Origin: Thioalkalivibrio sp.
GTDB taxonomy: Bacteria > Pseudomonadota > Gammaproteobacteria > Ectothiorhodospirales > Ectothiorhodospiraceae
Direction of reading: 5' to 3'
NCBI RefSeq assembly: GCF_007692535.1
Contig: NZ_REBW01000229.1
Location: 1-47,420, forward strand
Length of the DNA stretch: 47,420 bases
Of this stretch, positions 28,804 through 39,391 are shown one piece after another. The translations under genes and the position numbers were made by a program. Under the pieces are notes generated by a model. It made no database searches, was not told the origin of the DNA, and saw only the letters and a program-made list of their open reading frames with translations. The first letter of the stretch is position 1. Each line of letters opens with the position of its first letter.

Positions 28804-30111
28804 TCAAGTCCGCGGCAGGTTCTCACGCTGCCGCCGCTCCCAGAGCGTCTTGCGGCTGATGCCCAGGGCCCGGGCGAGCTGGGTCTCGTTCATCTGTCCC
28901 TGGTTCTCCAGCACGAAGCGTCGGAAGTAGTCGCTCAGGCTACCCGGGTGTCCCCGCGGTTCCGCGGCCGAAGCGGCGAGTCCCAGGTGTTCCCAATCGA
29001 TACGGCTGCCCTCCGACAGAACCACCGCGCGCTCGAGGGCATTCTTCAGTTCGCGGACGTTACCCGGCCACATGTACTGCATCATGCGTGCGACGGCCTC
29101 CTCGCCCAATGCCAGGCCCCTCTTGCCGAACCGGTCCTCGAGTTCAAGCAGGAAGCGTTCCGCGAGCAGGGTCAGGTCCTCCATGCGCTCCCGCAGTGGA
29201 GGAATCCGGATCTCCAGCACGCGCAGGCGATAGTAGAGATCGGCCCGGAATTCACCCGCGTCGATCATCGCCTCGAGATCGCGGTGCGTCGCAGCGAGGA
29301 GTCGCACATCGACACGCCGGGCCTGGTTCGCTCCCACCGGTCGGATCTCTCCCTCCTGGAGCACCCGCAGCAGACGGGCCTGCGCGGCGGGTGCCAGTTC
29401 CCCGATCTCGTCCAGGAACAGCACGCCGCCGTGGGCAGCCTCGACGAGGCCTGCGCGCGCCTTGACCGCTCCGGTGTAGGCGCCCTGGGCGTGCCCGAAC
29501 AATTCGGCCTCCACCAGTCCCTCGGGGATGGAGGCGCAGTTCACGGGAACGAAGGGCTGGCCGGCGCGCGGGCTCAGCGTATGCATCGCGCGCGCAGCCA
29601 CCTCCTTGCCGGTACCCGACTCACCCCGGATCAGCACGGTGGAATTCGCTGCCGCGACCCTGCGGATCTGTTTGCGCAGGGTCGCGATGCCGGGGGTCTG
29701 GCCAATCAGCCCGCAGTCCTCTGCGGACTCGGGTACGGCGGCCATCCGCTCCCGGCTTTGCTCATTGCTGCGCAGGGCCGCGCGCAGCGTCAGGAGCAGG
29801 GCATCGTGGTCGAAGGGCTTGGCGATGTAGTCGATCGCGCCCGACTTCATCGCCTCGACCGCGGAGGGCACGGAGGCATAGCTGGTCATGATCACCGTGG
29901 GCAGCCGCGGGTATTCCCCGATCAGAGTGGTGCCCTCGCCGTCGGGGAGGCGCAGGTCGGCCAGCAAAAGGTCGAATTCCCCGCTGGTGGCCAGCCGGCG
30001 CGCACCGGCAAGGTCCTCGGCCAGCGCGACCTCGAATCCCTGGTGTTCCAGGAAGCGCCGTACGCCACGGCGGATGGCAGCCTCGTCGTCGACCAGAAGA
30101 ATGCGTGTCAT
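28804..30111 (-). CDS. cbrB: Sigma-54-dependent response regulator, CbrB-like
   Basis: 435 residues: receiver domain (about 1-115, phosphoacceptor D52 in LLLADLRLP, acidic pocket D8-D9), AAA+ domain (about 135-370, Walker A GESGTGKE, Walker B GGVLFLDEIG) and a Fis-type helix-turn-helix (LARALGISRKTLWERR, about 407-425). The sigma-54 contact loop reads GAYTGA where GAFTGA is the standard. Synteny (dksA, gluQRS, small gene, SLC5-fused kinase, this gene) matches the Pseudomonas cbr locus, which supports the CbrB assignment. It overlaps the kinase gene end by four bases. It probably acts on the sigma-54 promoter directly downstream. Confidence 0.85.
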   Translation of the reverse strand: MTRILLVDDEAAIRRGVRRFLEHQGFEVALAEDLAGARRLATSGEFDLLLADLRLPDGEGTTLIGEYPRLPTVIMTSYASVPSAVEAMKSGAIDYIAKPFDHDALLLTLRAALRSNEQSRERMAAVPESAEDCGLIGQTPGIATLRKQIRRVAAANSTVLIRGESGTGKEVAARAMHTLSPRAGQPFVPVNCASIPEGLVEAELFGHAQGAYTGAVKARAGLVEAAHGGVLFLDEIGELAPAAQARLLRVLQEGEIRPVGANQARRVDVRLLAATHRDLEAMIDAGEFRADLYYRLRVLEIRIPPLRERMEDLTLLAERFLLELEDRFGKRGLALGEEAVARMMQYMWPGNVRELKNALERAVVLSEGSRIDWEHLGLAASAAEPRGHPGSLSDYFRRFVLENQGQMNETQLARALGISRKTLWERRQRENLPRT

Positions 30112-33038
30112 GTGGTTACGCCAAGCGGAAAGGTCAGGATGAATTGGGCACCGCCTTCCGGTGCATTGGTCGCCACAAGGCTACCACCGTGGTCCTGTAC
30201 GATGCTGTAGGCCACCGGCAGACCCAGGCCGGTACCCTGCCCGGCCGGCTTGGTCGTGAAGAAGGGTTCGAACAGACGGTCGATCGTGGTCTCCTCGATC
30301 CCCGGGCCCTGATCGTGAATCTCGAGGCGCACCCTGCTGCCCGTCTGTTGGGCACGGATACCGATGGTGGCGGCGGGCGGTGACGCCTGTTCCGCGTTCG
30401 TCAGGAGATTGATGAAGACCTGCAGCAGCTTGGGCCGCGCGCCCTGGATGGCCAGGCCTGCAAGTCCCGAAAGGTCGTAGTGGATGTCCTTGCGCCCCGC
30501 CAGGCGCGTCAGGCGAATCGCCTCGGCGACCAGATCGTCCAGGGTCACCGGTTCGAATCCGCTGCGCGGAGGGGTATCGGAATGGGCGAATGCGATCAGC
30601 GACTGCACGATGGCGTTGATGCGGTGGGTTTGCCCGACGATGTCGTCGGCGATGTCACGGATTTCGGCGGGATCGTCTTCCAGAGGCAGGGTCTGTGCCA
30701 ACGATGCGATGCCGGCCAGCGGATTGCCGATCTCATGGGCGACGCCGGCGGCGAAGCGGCCGATCGAGGCGAGGCGGTCGCTGTGCGCGACCTCGCTCTC
30801 CAGCTGCACCCGGGCGGTCACGTCCTCGATCAGGATGACATAGCCCTCGCGGCGGCCTGCGACCACCTCCAGGGAAGACTTGTGCAGGTTCAGCCGCCGC
30901 GGTCCGTGACGCGTTTCGAGGTTCAGCTTGTAGATCTGGCGATCCCCGCTCTCGAGGAAGGCCTGCAGCAGCCCACCCCACGGCCGTTCCAGCCGCTCGA
31001 TCAGCTGGCCGACGGCGCTGTCCGTGGAAATGCCCGTGAGGACGCGCAGGGCGTGGTTCCAGCCGGTGATTTCACCCCCCGCGGTCGTGCTGCACACGCC
31101 CAGCGGCAGTTCGTGCAGGATCTGCCGGTGGAAACGGCGCAGGGCGTCGAGTTCGGCGGCCAGGCCGGTCAGCGGCAGCCTGGCGTCTTCCAGCTGCTGT
31201 TCGATGCGGCGCAGGCTCTCGCCGAGACTGGAGCGTCCGGCGGCGTCCAGGCGCAGGTGCTGGTCCACGATCATGCGGGCGAGGACCGGGCCCAGCAAGC
31301 CGGACAGGTTGCGCTCGATGCGCTCGCGCAGGCGCTGCAGATCGCGCCGCGAACGCGTGTGGCGCGGCAGGCCCAGGTCGTCCAGGGCCCGCTGCACTTC
31401 GTGCCGGGCGGGCATCGTCCCAAGCGTGGCGCCCAGTTCCGCCTCCATCTCGGTGACGTCGCGGGCCAGCGGCAGACCGGCAGTCGGAGAGAAGGATCCG
31501 CCGGGACAGCAGGCCTGTCCGGCCTCGATCTCCTCCTGGTTCGGGCGCGAAAGCAGCGAACCGAGAACGAACAGCAGGGTGTTCGCACCCAGGCTCACTG
31601 TCAGCGCGAAGGTCCAGGCATCGAATTCCCCGGCGCCGAGGGCCTGCTGCAGTTGCGGTGCCGACGCCCAGATTCCGGCGTTACCCAGCAGCGGCGCCAC
31701 CAGGCTGAAGAACCAGCCGAGGATGCCGGCACCCAGACCGAGCAGGAACCCGACCCGGGTCGCGCGCGGCCACAGCAGGAGGCCGACCAGCCCGGGGAGG
31801 AACTGGGTGACCGCGGCGAAAGAGATCAGGCCCAGCTGGGCCAGCCCCTCGACCACCTGCAGGAGCCCGTAGAAGCCGTAGCCCAGCGCGATGATCAGGA
31901 CGATCCACATGCGCCGACCCCACAGCAGGTTGCGGTAGAGGTTCGCCGACAGTGTCCTGCGTTCACGCACCCGGGCCGGCAGCGACAGGTAGTTCATGCC
32001 CATGTTGGCCAGAGCCAGCGTCGTTACGATCATCATTGCGCTGGCGGCGGAAAGACCGCCGATGAAGACCAGCAGGGCCAGCGTCGGCGATTCGAGCCAC
32101 GCGGCCAATCCCAGGGCGAAGTAATTCGTGTCCTGGGTCAGGTCGGCGGCCTGCCCGGCCCAGTACAGCACGGGCATCGGCAGGTTGAGCAGCAGCAGGA
32201 AGAGTGGAAACCCCCATGCCGCCTGGGTCAGGGCCCTCGGGTTGATGTTCTCGGTGAACAGCATGTGGAATTGCCGGGGCAGCAGAAATGCGGCAGCGAA
32301 GGCCAGCACCATCAGGCTGAACCAGCCCCCTTCGAGTACGGGCGAGTACAGTGCGGTGACCGCTTCGGGATGCCGCTCCAGCCAGGCATCCAGGCCGGCC
32401 AGTCCGCCGAAGACCGCGAACAGGCCGATGCCGGCGATGGTCAGCAGCGCCACCAGCTTGACCAGCGACTCGAAGGCGATGGCGACGACCAGGCCCGAGT
32501 GCTTCTCGCGCGGCGAGATGTGACGGGCGCCGAACAGGACCGCGAACAGAGCGATGGTGGCGCTGAACGTCAATGCCAGGAGGTGGGGTGGGGTGTCCGC
32601 CGTCAGGACTGCGGCGGATTCCGCCACCGCCTTGATCTGCAGCGCGATATAGGGGAGTACACCAGCCAGCATGAACAGGGCGACCACAGGGCCTGTGAGG
32701 CGGCTGCGGTAGCGGAAGGCGAAGAGGTCGGCGAGTGAGGTCAACTGGTGTTCGCGGGCCAGTCGCAGGATCGGACGCAGCAACCATGGCGTCGCGGCGA
32801 ACGCGAGGGTCACGCCAAGGTAGATCGTCAGGTACAGATACCCGTGGGTCTCGAGAAAACCCAGGTTGCCGTAGAACGTCCACGAGGTCGCATAGACACC
32901 CAGGGACAGGGTGTAGACCCAGGCGTTGCCGGCCAGGCTTCCGAGGGTCCGCGTGCGTTCGGCAGCGAAGGCGATGCCGAACAGCAGCGCCAGGTAAATG
33001 ACCCCGACCGTGTAGAGCAGCCCGAGACTAAGGGTCAC
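30108..33038 (-). CDS. cbrA: Transporter-fused sensor histidine kinase, CbrA-like
   Basis: 976 residues starting at GTG. Residues 1-500 form about 13 membrane helices of the SLC5/PutP transporter fold. A cytoplasmic helical linker follows (about 510-630), then a PAS-like domain (about 635-745), a HisKA domain with H768 in VAHEIGNPLAG and a HATPase domain (about 850-970, ending GTGLGLPVAYSIV). The layout equals Pseudomonas CbrA, which couples solute flux or sensing to carbon/nitrogen control. It overlaps the small upstream gene by 11 nt, as reported for cbrX-cbrA. The signal it senses here is not known; the linked symporter suggests a carboxylate. Confidence 0.87.
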   Translation of the reverse strand: MTLSLGLLYTVGVIYLALLFGIAFAAERTRTLGSLAGNAWVYTLSLGVYATSWTFYGNLGFLETHGYLYLTIYLGVTLAFAATPWLLRPILRLAREHQLTSLADLFAFRYRSRLTGPVVALFMLAGVLPYIALQIKAVAESAAVLTADTPPHLLALTFSATIALFAVLFGARHISPREKHSGLVVAIAFESLVKLVALLTIAGIGLFAVFGGLAGLDAWLERHPEAVTALYSPVLEGGWFSLMVLAFAAAFLLPRQFHMLFTENINPRALTQAAWGFPLFLLLLNLPMPVLYWAGQAADLTQDTNYFALGLAAWLESPTLALLVFIGGLSAASAMMIVTTLALANMGMNYLSLPARVRERRTLSANLYRNLLWGRRMWIVLIIALGYGFYGLLQVVEGLAQLGLISFAAVTQFLPGLVGLLLWPRATRVGFLLGLGAGILGWFFSLVAPLLGNAGIWASAPQLQQALGAGEFDAWTFALTVSLGANTLLFVLGSLLSRPNQEEIEAGQACCPGGSFSPTAGLPLARDVTEMEAELGATLGTMPARHEVQRALDDLGLPRHTRSRRDLQRLRERIERNLSGLLGPVLARMIVDQHLRLDAAGRSSLGESLRRIEQQLEDARLPLTGLAAELDALRRFHRQILHELPLGVCSTTAGGEITGWNHALRVLTGISTDSAVGQLIERLERPWGGLLQAFLESGDRQIYKLNLETRHGPRRLNLHKSSLEVVAGRREGYVILIEDVTARVQLESEVAHSDRLASIGRFAAGVAHEIGNPLAGIASLAQTLPLEDDPAEIRDIADDIVGQTHRINAIVQSLIAFAHSDTPPRSGFEPVTLDDLVAEAIRLTRLAGRKDIHYDLSGLAGLAIQGARPKLLQVFINLLTNAEQASPPAATIGIRAQQTGSRVRLEIHDQGPGIEETTIDRLFEPFFTTKPAGQGTGLGLPVAYSIVQDHGGSLVATNAPEGGAQFILTFPLGVTT

Positions 33039-33249
33039 GGCGGTTCATCATGCTGACGGCGATCAGGGCGATGAACGCGGCCCAGGCCGCGAACGGCCAC
33101 CACCATGCCGGTGCCACCGTGGCCACCCAGGGAACGAGCGGCGACAGGAACAGCAGGATTCCCACGACGACGAGCAACACGCCAACGGACGGGTTCATTG
33201 GCAGTCTGCCCTGCCGGGTCCGCGATCTGCGAGGTTTCTCATCATGCAT
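33028..33249 (-). CDS. Small membrane protein overlapping the kinase gene (CbrX-like)
   Basis: 73 residues with two membrane segments (VGVLLVVVGILLFLSPLVPWV and WWPFAAWAAFIALIAVSMM) and a basic N-terminus. The start may be the ATG at 33249 (TAGGGG just upstream) or the internal ATG at 33198. Its last 11 bases overlap the cbrA-like start, so translation of the kinase is probably coupled to it. In Pseudomonas the small cbrX gene has this place and a coupling role; the assignment rests on position and size more than sequence. Confidence 0.65.
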   Translation of the reverse strand: MHDEKPRRSRTRQGRLPMNPSVGVLLVVVGILLFLSPLVPWVATVAPAWWWPFAAWAAFIALIAVSMMNRRDP

Positions 33250-33316
33250 TGCCCCTACACACGCCTAATGGCGCCGGCCTGATGTTCGCGGTTGCACGGC
33301 CTTCATGATATTCCGT

Positions 33317-34261
33317 TCACTTTAGTCGCCCCGGCGCAGGTTGGTCACCCTGGCGCAGGAACGCCTCGGGAATCGGACCCGTGGGCAAGAAGCGGGAATG
33401 CCAATGGGAGCGCGCATGCTCAAGCAATTCGCCGGCGGCGCGGGCTCCGCTGGCCGCAAAGTCGGCTTCGATCCCGGGGACGCCGATCGCGGTCAGCACC
33501 CGGGCCAGGAAAGCGCCGGCGTCACGACAGTGGATAGGGGTGGCCCCGGAGGACTTCGCGAGCTTGAGACGGTTGCCCGCAATCACCACCGGATGGTGGA
33601 GATAGCGCGGGGCGCTCCGGCCCAGGGACTGATACAACTGCATCTGCCGGGGTACCGAGCCGAGGAGGTCGATGCCCCGCACGACATCGGTGACTCCGAG
33701 ATCGATGTCATCCACCACCGTCGCGAGCTGATAGGCGAAGAAGCCGTCGGCGCGCCGGATCACGAAGTCACCGCCCAGCCAATGCAGGTCGAAGCCGAGC
33801 GGGCCGAGACAACGGTCCACCAGCGTCCAGTGGCGCTGGACCGCCCGCAACCTGAGGGCCCGTGCCTTGCGTCCGGCAGGGAGGCCATTGCGACAGGTGC
33901 CCGGGTAGACGGGGCCCTCCCAGCCGGGCTGCCCGGCGGTGACCACGTCCTTGCGGGAGCAGCCACAGTCAAAGGCATGCCCACACGACAGCAGCTGCCT
34001 TGCAGCCTCCTCGTAGGCCTGCCCGCGCTGGCTCTGACGGACGACGGGACCATCCCAGGACAGGCCGAAGCAGTCGAGGGCACGGAGGATGGCGTCGCTG
34101 GCTCCCGCTACGGCGCGCGGGCGATCGATATCGTCGATGCGCAGATGCCAGCGACCGTCCTGGCTGCGGGCGTCCAGCCATGAGATCACGGCTGCGGTCA
34201 GGGAGCCCGGGTGGAGCGGGCCCGAAGGGGTGGGCGCGAAGCGGCCGACGTACGTGGTCAA
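33317..34261 (-). CDS. gluQRS: Glutamyl-Q tRNA(Asp) synthetase
   Basis: 314 residues from TTG at 34261, the only start that gives the family N-terminus (TTYVGRFAPTPSGPLHPGSL); no ATG is available nearby. It is a shortened glutamyl-tRNA synthetase that glutamylates queuosine at position 34 of tRNA-Asp. The class I signature HPGSL, the zinc-binding CGCSRKD...YPGTC cluster (about 105-140) and the KLAKSSGA loop (about 245, in place of KMSKS) are visible, and the anticodon-binding domain is absent as expected. It lies 37 bp after dksA, the usual partner. Confidence 0.93.
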   Translation of the reverse strand: MTTYVGRFAPTPSGPLHPGSLTAAVISWLDARSQDGRWHLRIDDIDRPRAVAGASDAILRALDCFGLSWDGPVVRQSQRGQAYEEAARQLLSCGHAFDCGCSRKDVVTAGQPGWEGPVYPGTCRNGLPAGRKARALRLRAVQRHWTLVDRCLGPLGFDLHWLGGDFVIRRADGFFAYQLATVVDDIDLGVTDVVRGIDLLGSVPRQMQLYQSLGRSAPRYLHHPVVIAGNRLKLAKSSGATPIHCRDAGAFLARVLTAIGVPGIEADFAASGARAAGELLEHARSHWHSRFLPTGPIPEAFLRQGDQPAPGRLK

Positions 34262-34298
34262 GACGTCGCCGGCTGGCGCCGGGGAGGGTGGCCGGCCC

Positions 34299-34751
34299 TC
34301 ATGCCATCTGTTTCTCCTTGATCTCGGCCAGCGTCTTGCAGTCGATGCACAGCGTCGCGGTCGGGCGCGCCTCAAGGCGGCGGATGCCGATATCGACGCC
34401 GCAGGCCTCGCAGTAGCCGTAGTTGCCGAGATCGATGTTGCGCAGAGCCTCGTCGATCTTCTTGCACAGCTTGCGTTCCCGGTCCCGGGCGCGCAGTTCC
34501 AGCCCAAACTCCTCTTCCTGGGTCGCGCGATCGGCGGGATCGGCGAAATTCGCCGCATCCTGCTTCATGTGCCCGACGGTGCGGCTCACTTCTTCCACCA
34601 GCTCCTGTTTCCACATCAGCAGGAGTTCCCGGAAATGTGCGAGCTGCGCCTTGCTCATATATTCTTCGCCCGCTTCCGGCTCATACGCGGCGATGCCGCT
34701 CGCGACCATGTGCTTGGAGGAGGGCTTGGCGTTCTTCGGGTTTGCAGCCAT
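34299..34751 (-). CDS. dksA: RNA polymerase-binding transcription factor DksA
   Basis: 150 residues, normal length, from the ATG giving MAANPKNAKPSSKH. The coiled coil with the DPADRATQEEE tip contains the two aspartates that reach into the polymerase secondary channel. A four-cysteine zinc finger (YCEACG...CIDCK) follows. DksA works with ppGpp to repress rRNA and activate amino-acid promoters. It is divergent from the CbbY-like gene. Confidence 0.97.
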   Translation of the reverse strand: MAANPKNAKPSSKHMVASGIAAYEPEAGEEYMSKAQLAHFRELLLMWKQELVEEVSRTVGHMKQDAANFADPADRATQEEEFGLELRARDRERKLCKKIDEALRNIDLGNYGYCEACGVDIGIRRLEARPTATLCIDCKTLAEIKEKQMA

Positions 34752-34785
34752 CGTCGCTGATCTCCAGCATGAAATGGGCGCCTTT

Positions 34786-34813
34786 AGTATCAGAGTCGGA
34801 CCCCGACGGCAAG
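34786..34813 (-). promoter_or_regulatory. Possible dksA promoter
   Basis: On the minus strand, CTTGCC (34813-34808) and GATACT (34791-34786) are 16 bp apart, giving a start about 28 nt before the dksA ATG. The match is moderate. Confidence 0.4.
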
Positions 34814-34919
34814 CCCCCCGGGGTGCTCCGGGATCGCGCGACGCTCGGTATGTTGCCGTTGGCGGGGTCCTGAAACGCTTGTCCGGGCGGACTGCTCGGG
34901 CCGGTTCCGGGAGGATTGC

Positions 34920-35699
34920 ATGGACAGACTCGCTGCGCTGATCTTCGATGTCGACGGCACGCTCGCCGATACCGAGCGGGATGGCCACCGGGTGGCCTTC
35001 AACCGGGCCTTCGCCGAGGCCGGCCTGGACTGGCACTGGGACGTCGCCCGGTACGGGGCGTTGTTGTCGGTGACCGGCGGCAAGGAACGCATCAGGAAAT
35101 TTCTCTCCGAGGACTGGCCGGCGCTGCTGCAGGAGCCGGATATCGACGCGCGTATCCGAGCCCTGCATGCCGCCAAGACCCGCCACTATGTCGCGTTGCT
35201 GGAGACGGGCGCGATCCCGCTGCGGCCGGGCGTTCGGCGATTGCTGCAGGAGGCGCGCGCTGCGGGACTGCGGCTGGCGATAGCGACCACCACGACCCCG
35301 GAAAACGTGACCACCCTGCTGCGGGCCACGCTGGGCGAGGAGGGGATCGGGTGGTTCGAGGTGATCGCGGCCGGCGACATCGTGCCGGCCAAGAAGCCGG
35401 CACCCGATATTTTCCATCGCGCGCTGGCGGAACTGGCCCTGCCGGCCCGGGCCTGCCTGGCATTGGAGGACTCGGACAATGGCGTGCGGGCGGCCAAGGG
35501 CGCCGGTTTGGCGGTCGTGGTGACCACCAACGACTACACCGAGGGACAGGACTTCTCCGGTGCCGTGGCGGTGCTGGACGGCTTCGGCGAGCCCGGCGTC
35601 CCGGTGACGGTGCAGGCGGGAGAGCCGCCAGTGGCCGGTCATGTCGACCTGGACAGTCTGGAACGCTGGCACCGGTTGGCCTGGGAGGCCGGGTTGTAG
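34920..35699 (+). CDS. cbbY: HAD-family sugar phosphatase, CbbY-like
   Basis: 259 residues, with GGGAGG upstream of the ATG. HAD motifs are IFDVDGTLADTE (nucleophile and acid/base Asp, about 9-13), ATTTTP (motif II Thr), KKPAPDIF (motif III Lys) and LEDSDNG (motif IV). The helical cap with the DWHWDVARYGALLSVTGGKERI segment is characteristic of CbbY, which removes the Rubisco inhibitor xylulose-1,5-bisphosphate. A relative acting on another sugar phosphate is possible. No Calvin-cycle gene is adjacent. The TAG stop lies within a REPIN-like repeat. Confidence 0.8.
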   Translation: MDRLAALIFDVDGTLADTERDGHRVAFNRAFAEAGLDWHWDVARYGALLSVTGGKERIRKFLSEDWPALLQEPDIDARIRALHAAKTRHYVALLETGAIPLRPGVRRLLQEARAAGLRLAIATTTTPENVTTLLRATLGEEGIGWFEVIAAGDIVPAKKPAPDIFHRALAELALPARACLALEDSDNGVRAAKGAGLAVVVTTNDYTEGQDFSGAVAVLDGFGEPGVPVTVQAGEPPVAGHVDLDSLERWHRLAWEAGL

Positions 35700-35765
35700 G
35701 AGGCGAGCCCTCTCGGCGACAGCTCCGCCGGGCAAGCCCGGTCGGCCAGGAGGCTGGCCTCCTAC
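35696..35765. repeat. REPIN-like palindromic repeat, copy 2, spanning both stop codons of convergent genes
   Basis: 70 bp bounded by GTAGGAGGCGAGCC and GGCTGGCCTCCTAC. The TAG in the left GTAGG is the stop of the CbbY-like gene (35697-35699), and the TAG in the inverted right GTAGG is the stop of xseA (35764-35762). The element fills the entire space between the genes and can fold into a strong hairpin on either strand, so it may also act as a bidirectional terminator. Confidence 0.88.
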
Positions 35766-37195
35766 ACGGGCTTCTTCCGGGCGGCGGATTGGGTGCGAAC
35801 TTCGAGAACCTGCAGATCCAGCTCGCCCCGGGCCAGCCGCGCGCGCAGGCGGGCGTTGGCGAGTTCCGGTTCGGCACTGCGGATCACCCGCTGGTCGGGG
35901 GTCATCAGGATGCTGTAACCGCGCTGCAGGACGGCATCGGGGTCCAGGGCCCTCAGCCTTCCGGCGACGCCGTCCAGCCGCGACCGGTCCCGGCCGAGCC
36001 GGTTGCGTACTTCGCGCCGGAGGCGTTCGTGCAGGCCCTCCAGCCGGCCCCGCTGCAGCTGCAGCTGCCGGGACGGGCGCGCCTGCAGGAGGCGATGCCG
36101 CAGCTGCTGGAGGCGGGCCTGGAAGGTCCGAATACGATGCGCTGGGCTGTGCAGCCGCAGTTCCAGCGCCAGTTGACGCAGCCGGGACCGCTGGCGCTCC
36201 CCCTGACGGCGAACCCCCCGGTCCAGCCGGCCGCGCAGTTCGTCCAGGCGCAGCAGATGCTGTTCCAGGCGCCGGCCCGGGTGCATGCGGCGCAGCCGCG
36301 CCAGCGCCTGCGCCAAAGACTGCCGGCGTGCCCTTAGCTGGCTGGCGAGCGCCTGGCGCATCCGCGTCCGGGACTCGGCCAACCGGCGCCTGAGCATCGC
36401 TCCATCCGGGCTTACGGCCTCTGCCGCCGCGGTGGGCGTCGAGGCGCGCAGATCGGCGACGTAGTCGGCGATGGTCGTGTCGGTCTCATGGCCGATCCCC
36501 GTGACCACCGGGATCGGACAGGCGGCGATTGCGCGGGCGACCGTCTCCTCGTTGAAGGCCCAGAGGTCCTCCAGCGAGCCGCCACCACGGGCGAGGATCA
36601 ACACGTCCACCACGGCCTCCTCGCCGGCCTGTTCCAGCGCCCGCACGATCTGGGGCGCTGCCGCGGCGCCCTGTACTGCAACGGGGTAAAGCTTGAAGGG
36701 CAACAGCAGCGGGAAACGCCGTGCCAGCGTGCGGGCGATGTCGTGGCGGACATCGCCCTGGGGCGAGGTGATCACGCCAAGCCGGTGCACGAGGGGCGGA
36801 AGCGGTAGCTTGCGTTCGGGCTCGAACAGTCCCTCCGCGAGCAGCCGCGCCTTCAGGCGTTGGAACTCTGCCAGCAGGCGGCCCTCTCCGGCAGCCTCCA
36901 GCCGTTCGACGATGAGCTGGAATTGGCCGCGGGCCGTGTAGACGCCTGCGCGGCCCAGGATCTGAACCCGGTCGCCGTCGGCAAAGGCGGCTGCGTTGCG
37001 GCTCTGCCCCCGGAAAAGCGTGCAGCTGATACTCGCGGTTGCGTCCTTGAGCGAGAAATACCGGTGCCCTGAGGCATAGCGCTTGAGGTTGGAGACCTCG
37101 CCCTCGACCCACACCGCGCCCAGGGCGGCGCGCAGCAGGTCGTCGGCCTGCTGATTCAGTTCGCTGACGCTGAGGACGCTTCGCTCGTTCGCCAT
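35762..37195 (-). CDS. xseA: Exodeoxyribonuclease VII large subunit
   Basis: 477 residues. An N-terminal OB-fold (SVSELNQQADDLLRAALGAVWVEGEVSNLK, about 1-105) is followed by the catalytic domain (GVITSPQGDVRHDI, LARGGGSLEDLWAFN, GIGHETDTTIADYVADLRASTPTAAAE, about 130-260). A long Arg/Gln/Leu-rich coiled coil (about 265-420) and a C-terminal RGYSI segment complete the protein. With XseB it degrades single-stranded DNA from both ends. xseB is not in the window. The stop codon sits in the adjoining repeat. Confidence 0.95.
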   Translation of the reverse strand: MANERSVLSVSELNQQADDLLRAALGAVWVEGEVSNLKRYASGHRYFSLKDATASISCTLFRGQSRNAAAFADGDRVQILGRAGVYTARGQFQLIVERLEAAGEGRLLAEFQRLKARLLAEGLFEPERKLPLPPLVHRLGVITSPQGDVRHDIARTLARRFPLLLPFKLYPVAVQGAAAAPQIVRALEQAGEEAVVDVLILARGGGSLEDLWAFNEETVARAIAACPIPVVTGIGHETDTTIADYVADLRASTPTAAAEAVSPDGAMLRRRLAESRTRMRQALASQLRARRQSLAQALARLRRMHPGRRLEQHLLRLDELRGRLDRGVRRQGERQRSRLRQLALELRLHSPAHRIRTFQARLQQLRHRLLQARPSRQLQLQRGRLEGLHERLRREVRNRLGRDRSRLDGVAGRLRALDPDAVLQRGYSILMTPDQRVIRSAEPELANARLRARLARGELDLQVLEVRTQSAARKKPV

Positions 37196-37260
37196 GTGGC
37201 TCCGGCGGTATGGCTTCGTTGGGCCTCGCAGCTTAACGTCAAATTACACGGCCCAGTTCT

Positions 37261-39180
<1,920 letters not shown>

Positions 39181-39231
39181 TGATCGATCGCGCGGCTGAT
39201 CGGTATCCGGCCGCGTCTCACGGGAGCGGAC

Positions 39232-39297
39232 GTAGGAGGCCAGCCCCTGGCCGATGGGTTTCCCGGCGCCAGATCGCCGAGAGGGTTCACCTCCTGG
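39232..39297. repeat. REPIN-like palindromic repeat, copy 3, inverse orientation
   Basis: 66 bp, GTAGGAGGCCAGCC at the left; the right end is degenerate (CTCCTGG in place of CTCCTAC). Read on the minus strand it is nearly identical to copy 1 at 18923-18988. It lies between guaB and guaA. Confidence 0.8.
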
Positions 39298-39391
39298 GAA
39301 GGCTGATGCGGAAAGAGTGTTTTCACGACAGAGCGGCCCGCAGATCTTGCGTGATAATCAGGTGGTTTTCCCTTGATGACTGGGTGACGAG

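Noticed and set aside
30480-32738. A 752-codon open frame on the plus strand opposite the CbrA-like kinase gene
   Set aside because: Low-complexity Gln/Arg/Gly sequence antisense to a clear membrane kinase; a GC-content artefact.
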